From an uncultured Clostridia bacterium (lineage in GTDB: Bacteria; Bacillota; Clostridia; Oscillospirales; Ruminococcaceae): a stretch of DNA of 56,042 nt. The DNA is taken from contig CAMNXF010000017.1 in assembly GCA_946567425.1 (NCBI GenBank), positions 1-56,042 of the forward strand, given 5' to 3'. The notes below the pieces were generated by a model. It made no database searches and was not told the DNA's origin. It worked only from the letters and a program-made list of their open reading frames with translations. Below are positions 53,289 to 56,042 of this stretch, in pieces (positions within the stretch are counted from its first letter, which is position 1; each line of letters opens with the position of its first letter). A program made the translations under genes and the position numbers.

Positions 53289-54131
53289 ATGGAAGACCAC
53301 GTTACGCAATGGGACGATTACTCGATAGAATTTAACAAAAAGCTGGTGTATCAGTGCCGCGGAGACTGGCGGCAGCTTGACAGCGACGAACAGGAGATAG
53401 CGGCGCTCTGGAAGCTGGTCGTGGATATATACAACGGCGGCTTCGAGCAGTTTTTCTGCAACTGGGGATACGACTGCTATTGGTGCGCTATGCGCGGCAT
53501 TCAGCGAATGGGCTTTACCGAGCTGCTGGAGCTGCTTCATATAACGTATACCGACGTTTTTGACAAATTCCGCGAGGACAAGCGGCTAAAGGCATATTGG
53601 GATATACCGCAGTACTTTAACGCAGAGGATATCAAAAAGCTTGACGAAACGGATCAGGCGTTTTACGGCGGGCTTGGCAAAACGCTTTGCGAAAAGGCTT
53701 GCGCGTTTTACCGCGACGATTTGAAGAAGACCGCCGAGTTTGATTACATCAAGATGTGGGACGGCATGGCGGGCGGTTACTACCTCGAGCTTGAGCGCAG
53801 GTATAACGGCGATTGGAGCGCGCTTTCGGAGCAGGGACAGGAGATCGCGGCGCTGTGGAAATTGTTCAATGATATGGGCAATGGCGGCGTTGAGCGTTTT
53901 TTCGGCAGCGGAGAGGTCTGTTGTGGGAACGCCCTGCGCGGTCTTGAAAATATCGGCTGCGATACGGCGTCAAAACTGTTCCGCCGCGCTTACGACGGGC
54001 TTTTCGCGAAGATAAATTCAAATCAGACGCTGAACGGCGAGGATGGCGAGCTTATGATGGAAACGGATACAACGTTCTGGGATGGCCTTGACGCGGAGCT
54101 TGCAAAGGCGGCGTTCGAGTTTTATTATTGA
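53289..54131 (+). CDS. Tandem DUF4375 (DMP19-like) protein
   Basis: The 280-residue protein contains two copies of the DUF4375 (DMP19-like) unit. Copy 1 (about 20-150) has EQEIAALWKLVVDIYNGGFEQFF and DCYWCAMRGIQRMG. Copy 2 (about 165-280) has GQEIAALWKLFNDMGNGGVERFF and CCGNALRGLENIG. ATG 53289 follows GGGAG; a GTG at 53280 would add three residues. The fold is helical and cytoplasmic. DMP19 of Neisseria is reported as a DNA-mimic protein, but such a role is not shown for this group. It is a likely paralogue of the next gene. Confidence 0.8.
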   Translation: MEDHVTQWDDYSIEFNKKLVYQCRGDWRQLDSDEQEIAALWKLVVDIYNGGFEQFFCNWGYDCYWCAMRGIQRMGFTELLELLHITYTDVFDKFREDKRLKAYWDIPQYFNAEDIKKLDETDQAFYGGLGKTLCEKACAFYRDDLKKTAEFDYIKMWDGMAGGYYLELERRYNGDWSALSEQGQEIAALWKLFNDMGNGGVERFFGSGEVCCGNALRGLENIGCDTASKLFRRAYDGLFAKINSNQTLNGEDGELMMETDTTFWDGLDAELAKAAFEFYY

Positions 54132-54144
54132 TCGGAGGTGCGGT

Positions 54145-54624
54145 ATGTGGGACTTTGACGAGCTGTGGAATGAATATGCCGCGGCTTTCAACAATAAACT
54201 TGAAACCGAAAATGGAGGCGAATGGGCAAGGCTTGACAAGACCGAACAGGAGATCGCTGCGCTCTGGAAGCTGGCGGCGGATATGTACGGCGGCGGTTTC
54301 GACGTGTTTTTCCTTTACTGGGGATACGACTGCTATTCCCATGCAATGCGTGGGATCAAGCGTATCGCGGACTCAAACGGCGGTCTGAATAAAATCGGCT
54401 GCAATAACGTGTACAAGCTGTTTGAGAACGCATACAAAAAGGTTTTCGCGAGGTTTGAGAACGACGAACGGATAAAGTCGTATGAGGATATCGGAAGGTA
54501 TCTTACCGAAAAGGACGCGGAAATTCTCGAAAAGACTTACGAGGACTTTGACGAAAGGCTAGGCTCGCTGCTTTGCCGCAGAGCGTATGAATATTACTGC
54601 AAAAAGCTGAACAAAACGGCGTAA
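54145..54624 (+). CDS. DUF4375 (DMP19-like) protein
   Basis: A single-domain relative of the gene before it, 159 residues from ATG 54145 behind CGGAGGTG. The shared core EQEIAALWKLAADMYGGGFDVFF and YWGYDCYSHAMRGIKRI is close to copy 1 of the previous gene. The product is acidic, helical and cytoplasmic, of unknown role. The stops and starts are only 13 bases apart, so the pair is co-translated. Confidence 0.8.
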   Translation: MWDFDELWNEYAAAFNNKLETENGGEWARLDKTEQEIAALWKLAADMYGGGFDVFFLYWGYDCYSHAMRGIKRIADSNGGLNKIGCNNVYKLFENAYKKVFARFENDERIKSYEDIGRYLTEKDAEILEKTYEDFDERLGSLLCRRAYEYYCKKLNKTA

Positions 54625-54673
54625 CGTTCGTTGTATATCAGTCTGCGAAAGCGTTTAATACGGGGGGGATAAA

Positions 54674-55534
54674 ATGGAACTGTGGTTCACGGAAAACCAC
54701 ACAGACAGTGTGAGGTTTTCAATAAAGATCAAGCGGCACTTGTTCTCGGAGCAGAGCGAGTTTCAGAAGATCGATGTGCTCGAGAGCGAGGAATTCGGGC
54801 GAATGCTCGTGTTGGACGGTTATCTTATGCTCACCGAAAAGGACGAGTACATCTACCATGAGATGATAACGCACGTTCCGCTGTCGGTAAATCCCGAAAT
54901 AAGGCGTGTGCTTGTCATCGGAGGCGGCGACGGCGGCGCGGTGCGCGAGCTTTGCCGCTTCGGGAACGTGGAGCATATCGACATGGTGGAGATCGACAGG
55001 CGCGTTGTGGAGGTCTGCCGCGAGTATCTGCCGAAAACCTCGTGCAGTCTTGATGACCTGAGGGTTACGCTGCACTACGAGGACGGGTTGAAATTCGTGC
55101 GCAGAGCCGAAAACGAGTACGATCTGATAATCGTAGACAGCACAGACCCGTTTGGTCCGGGTGAGGGACTGTTCACAAAGGAGTTTTACGGGAACTGCTA
55201 CAAGGCGCTCAACGAAAACGGAATACTCGTAAATCAGCATGAAAGCACGTTCTACAACGAATACGCCAAGGCGATGAAACGCGCCCACAGCCGCATAAAG
55301 AGCTTTTTCCCGATAGCGCTGGTGTATCAGGCGCATATCCCGACCTACCCGAGCGGACACTGGCTGTTCGGGTTCGCGTCCAAGAAATTCCACCCTGTAA
55401 ACGATCAGAACGCTGATTGGTGGGTGGCGCAGGGGCTGAAAACGGGCTACTACAACAGGTTCGTCCACAGCGGCTGCTTTGCGCTGCCGCAGAACGTGCG
55501 CGATGTTCTCCGTGAAACGGAGGCGGAAAAGTGA
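54674..55534 (+). CDS. speE: Spermidine synthase
   Basis: SpeE transfers the aminopropyl group from decarboxylated SAM to putrescine. The 286-residue Rossmann protein shows the N-terminal GRMLVLDGYLMLTEKDEYIYHEM motif (about 42-64). VIGGGDGGAVREL (about 81-93) and the catalytic DSTDPFGPGEGLF complete the site. A good ribosome site is not obvious apart from GGGGGGATA. It joins speD and speA into one pathway, separated from them by four unrelated genes. Confidence 0.94.
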   Translation: MELWFTENHTDSVRFSIKIKRHLFSEQSEFQKIDVLESEEFGRMLVLDGYLMLTEKDEYIYHEMITHVPLSVNPEIRRVLVIGGGDGGAVRELCRFGNVEHIDMVEIDRRVVEVCREYLPKTSCSLDDLRVTLHYEDGLKFVRRAENEYDLIIVDSTDPFGPGEGLFTKEFYGNCYKALNENGILVNQHESTFYNEYAKAMKRAHSRIKSFFPIALVYQAHIPTYPSGHWLFGFASKKFHPVNDQNADWWVAQGLKTGYYNRFVHSGCFALPQNVRDVLRETEAEK

Positions 55535-56014
55535 AAAAAAACGGTTTTGTTAATTATTGTAGCGGTGATATTTACGGGTTGGACGTTATACAGCCTTATA
55601 ACAGGTATCACGGGACTGACAAGGAGTGGAAAGTCGCTGATTTCCGCTTCGTCTGAAAGCGGCGCGCGCTGCGAGGTCTCAATTGACCTTGCGATAGAGG
55701 TTTATGAAATAGAGCACAGGCTGAACGGTCTGATACCGACGGGCAGCGAGCATTTTTATCTCGCCGCGACCGATGACGGCGCGGTTCCGCTGCTTATTAA
55801 GGCAAGCTCGTCGTGGTATGAGAAAAATTTCGGCGAGGACGGTTTAGCCAAAAGCACGGTAATGCTTACGGGCGAGGTGGGCAAATTCGATTCCGACTCG
55901 AGGTATAAGCTGAACGAGCTTAACCGTAAACTTTCATCGCTCGGTGAGAGCGTAAGCACCGAAAAATACCTGAACGCGAATTACCGCACAATGATGTTGT
56001 ATAATAAAACTTGA
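55531..56014 (+). CDS. Membrane-anchored protein, possible frameshift at A8
   Basis: Not recognised. The downstream reading frame (from TTG 55547) has a hydrophobic N-terminal helix (LIIVAVIFTGWTLYSLITGI) and an exterior domain of about 120 residues (...SEHFYLAATDDGAVPLLIKAS...LTGEVGKFDSDSRYKLNEL...). The natural start appears to be GTG 55531, which overlaps the speE stop (GTGA). From that GTG the frame would fit only if the run of eight A's had seven. So this is a one-base frameshift, a slippage site, or a later TTG start. Confidence 0.6.
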
Positions 56015-56039
56015 CACCAAAACCTCAAAAAAGTATAAT
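56011..56039 (+). promoter_or_regulatory. Sigma-A promoter at the window end
   Basis: TTGACA (56011-56016), 17 bases and TATAAT (56034-56039) are both consensus. It overlaps the last codons of the preceding gene and reads toward a gene outside the window. Confidence 0.75.
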
Positions 56040-56042
56040 ACA

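Overview
The window looks like chromosome of a flagellated anaerobic Firmicute of class Clostridia, probably an Oscillospiraceae/Ruminococcaceae gut or rumen bacterium. This is inferred from three things: a soluble trimeric [FeFe] hydrogenase, a Trp T-box leader, and a single long flagellar operon with FliY, CheC and CheD of the Gram-positive type. Nearly every gene has a purine-rich Shine-Dalgarno, and promoters follow the TTGACA-17-TATAAT rule very closely. No rRNA, tRNA, CRISPR array, transposase or phage gene was seen.

Layout. 1-1.26 kb: a truncated XRE-type regulator, an unidentified small RNA on the minus strand with its own promoter and terminator, and a 47-residue peptide gene with its own promoter and terminator. 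1.27-5.79 kb (minus): hydC-hydB-hydA, an NAD-linked, probably electron-bifurcating [FeFe] hydrogenase, with a 109-bp tandem repeat between hydB and hydA. 6.0-6.85 kb (minus): two paralogous ribbon-helix-helix regulators and a DUF6809-like protein, each regulator with a near-consensus promoter carrying a repeat around the -10. 6.88-18.27 kb (minus): a complete trp operon (trpE-G-D-C-F-...-B-A) behind a Trp T-box. Six co-oriented non-trp genes sit between trpF and trpB; one is a decayed methyltransferase.

18.5-46.13 kb (plus): the flagellar/chemotaxis operon flgB-flgC-fliE-F-G-H-I-J-K-flgD-(TIGR02530-like)-flgE-flbD-motA-motB-fliM-fliY-cheY-fliO-P-Q-R-flhB-flhA-fliA-(two rod genes)-cheC-cheD. 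It encodes rod, MS ring, switch, export gate, hook, stator, sigma-28 and the CheY dephosphorylation branch. fliL, flhF and flhG are not at their usual positions. The second rod gene is about twice the normal length through internal duplication.

46.1-50 kb: an MFS transporter (plus), a non-coding stretch with large inverted repeats, then on the minus strand a YfcE-type phosphodiesterase, a small membrane protein and the branched-chain amino acid exporter azlC-azlD. 50-56 kb (plus): a polyamine cluster with SAM decarboxylase (speD), an Orn/Lys/Arg-type PLP decarboxylase (probably arginine decarboxylase) and spermidine synthase (speE). Between the last two lie two small membrane proteins and two DUF4375 (DMP19-like) proteins. 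The window ends on a promoter for a gene outside it.

Most of the window is conventional metabolism and motility, and no clear new multi-gene system was found. The best leads are the modular enlarged distal-rod protein, the cargo genes inside the T-box-controlled trp operon, the orphan 47-residue peptide, the minus-strand small RNA, the paired ribbon-helix-helix locus and the DUF4375 pair in the polyamine cluster.
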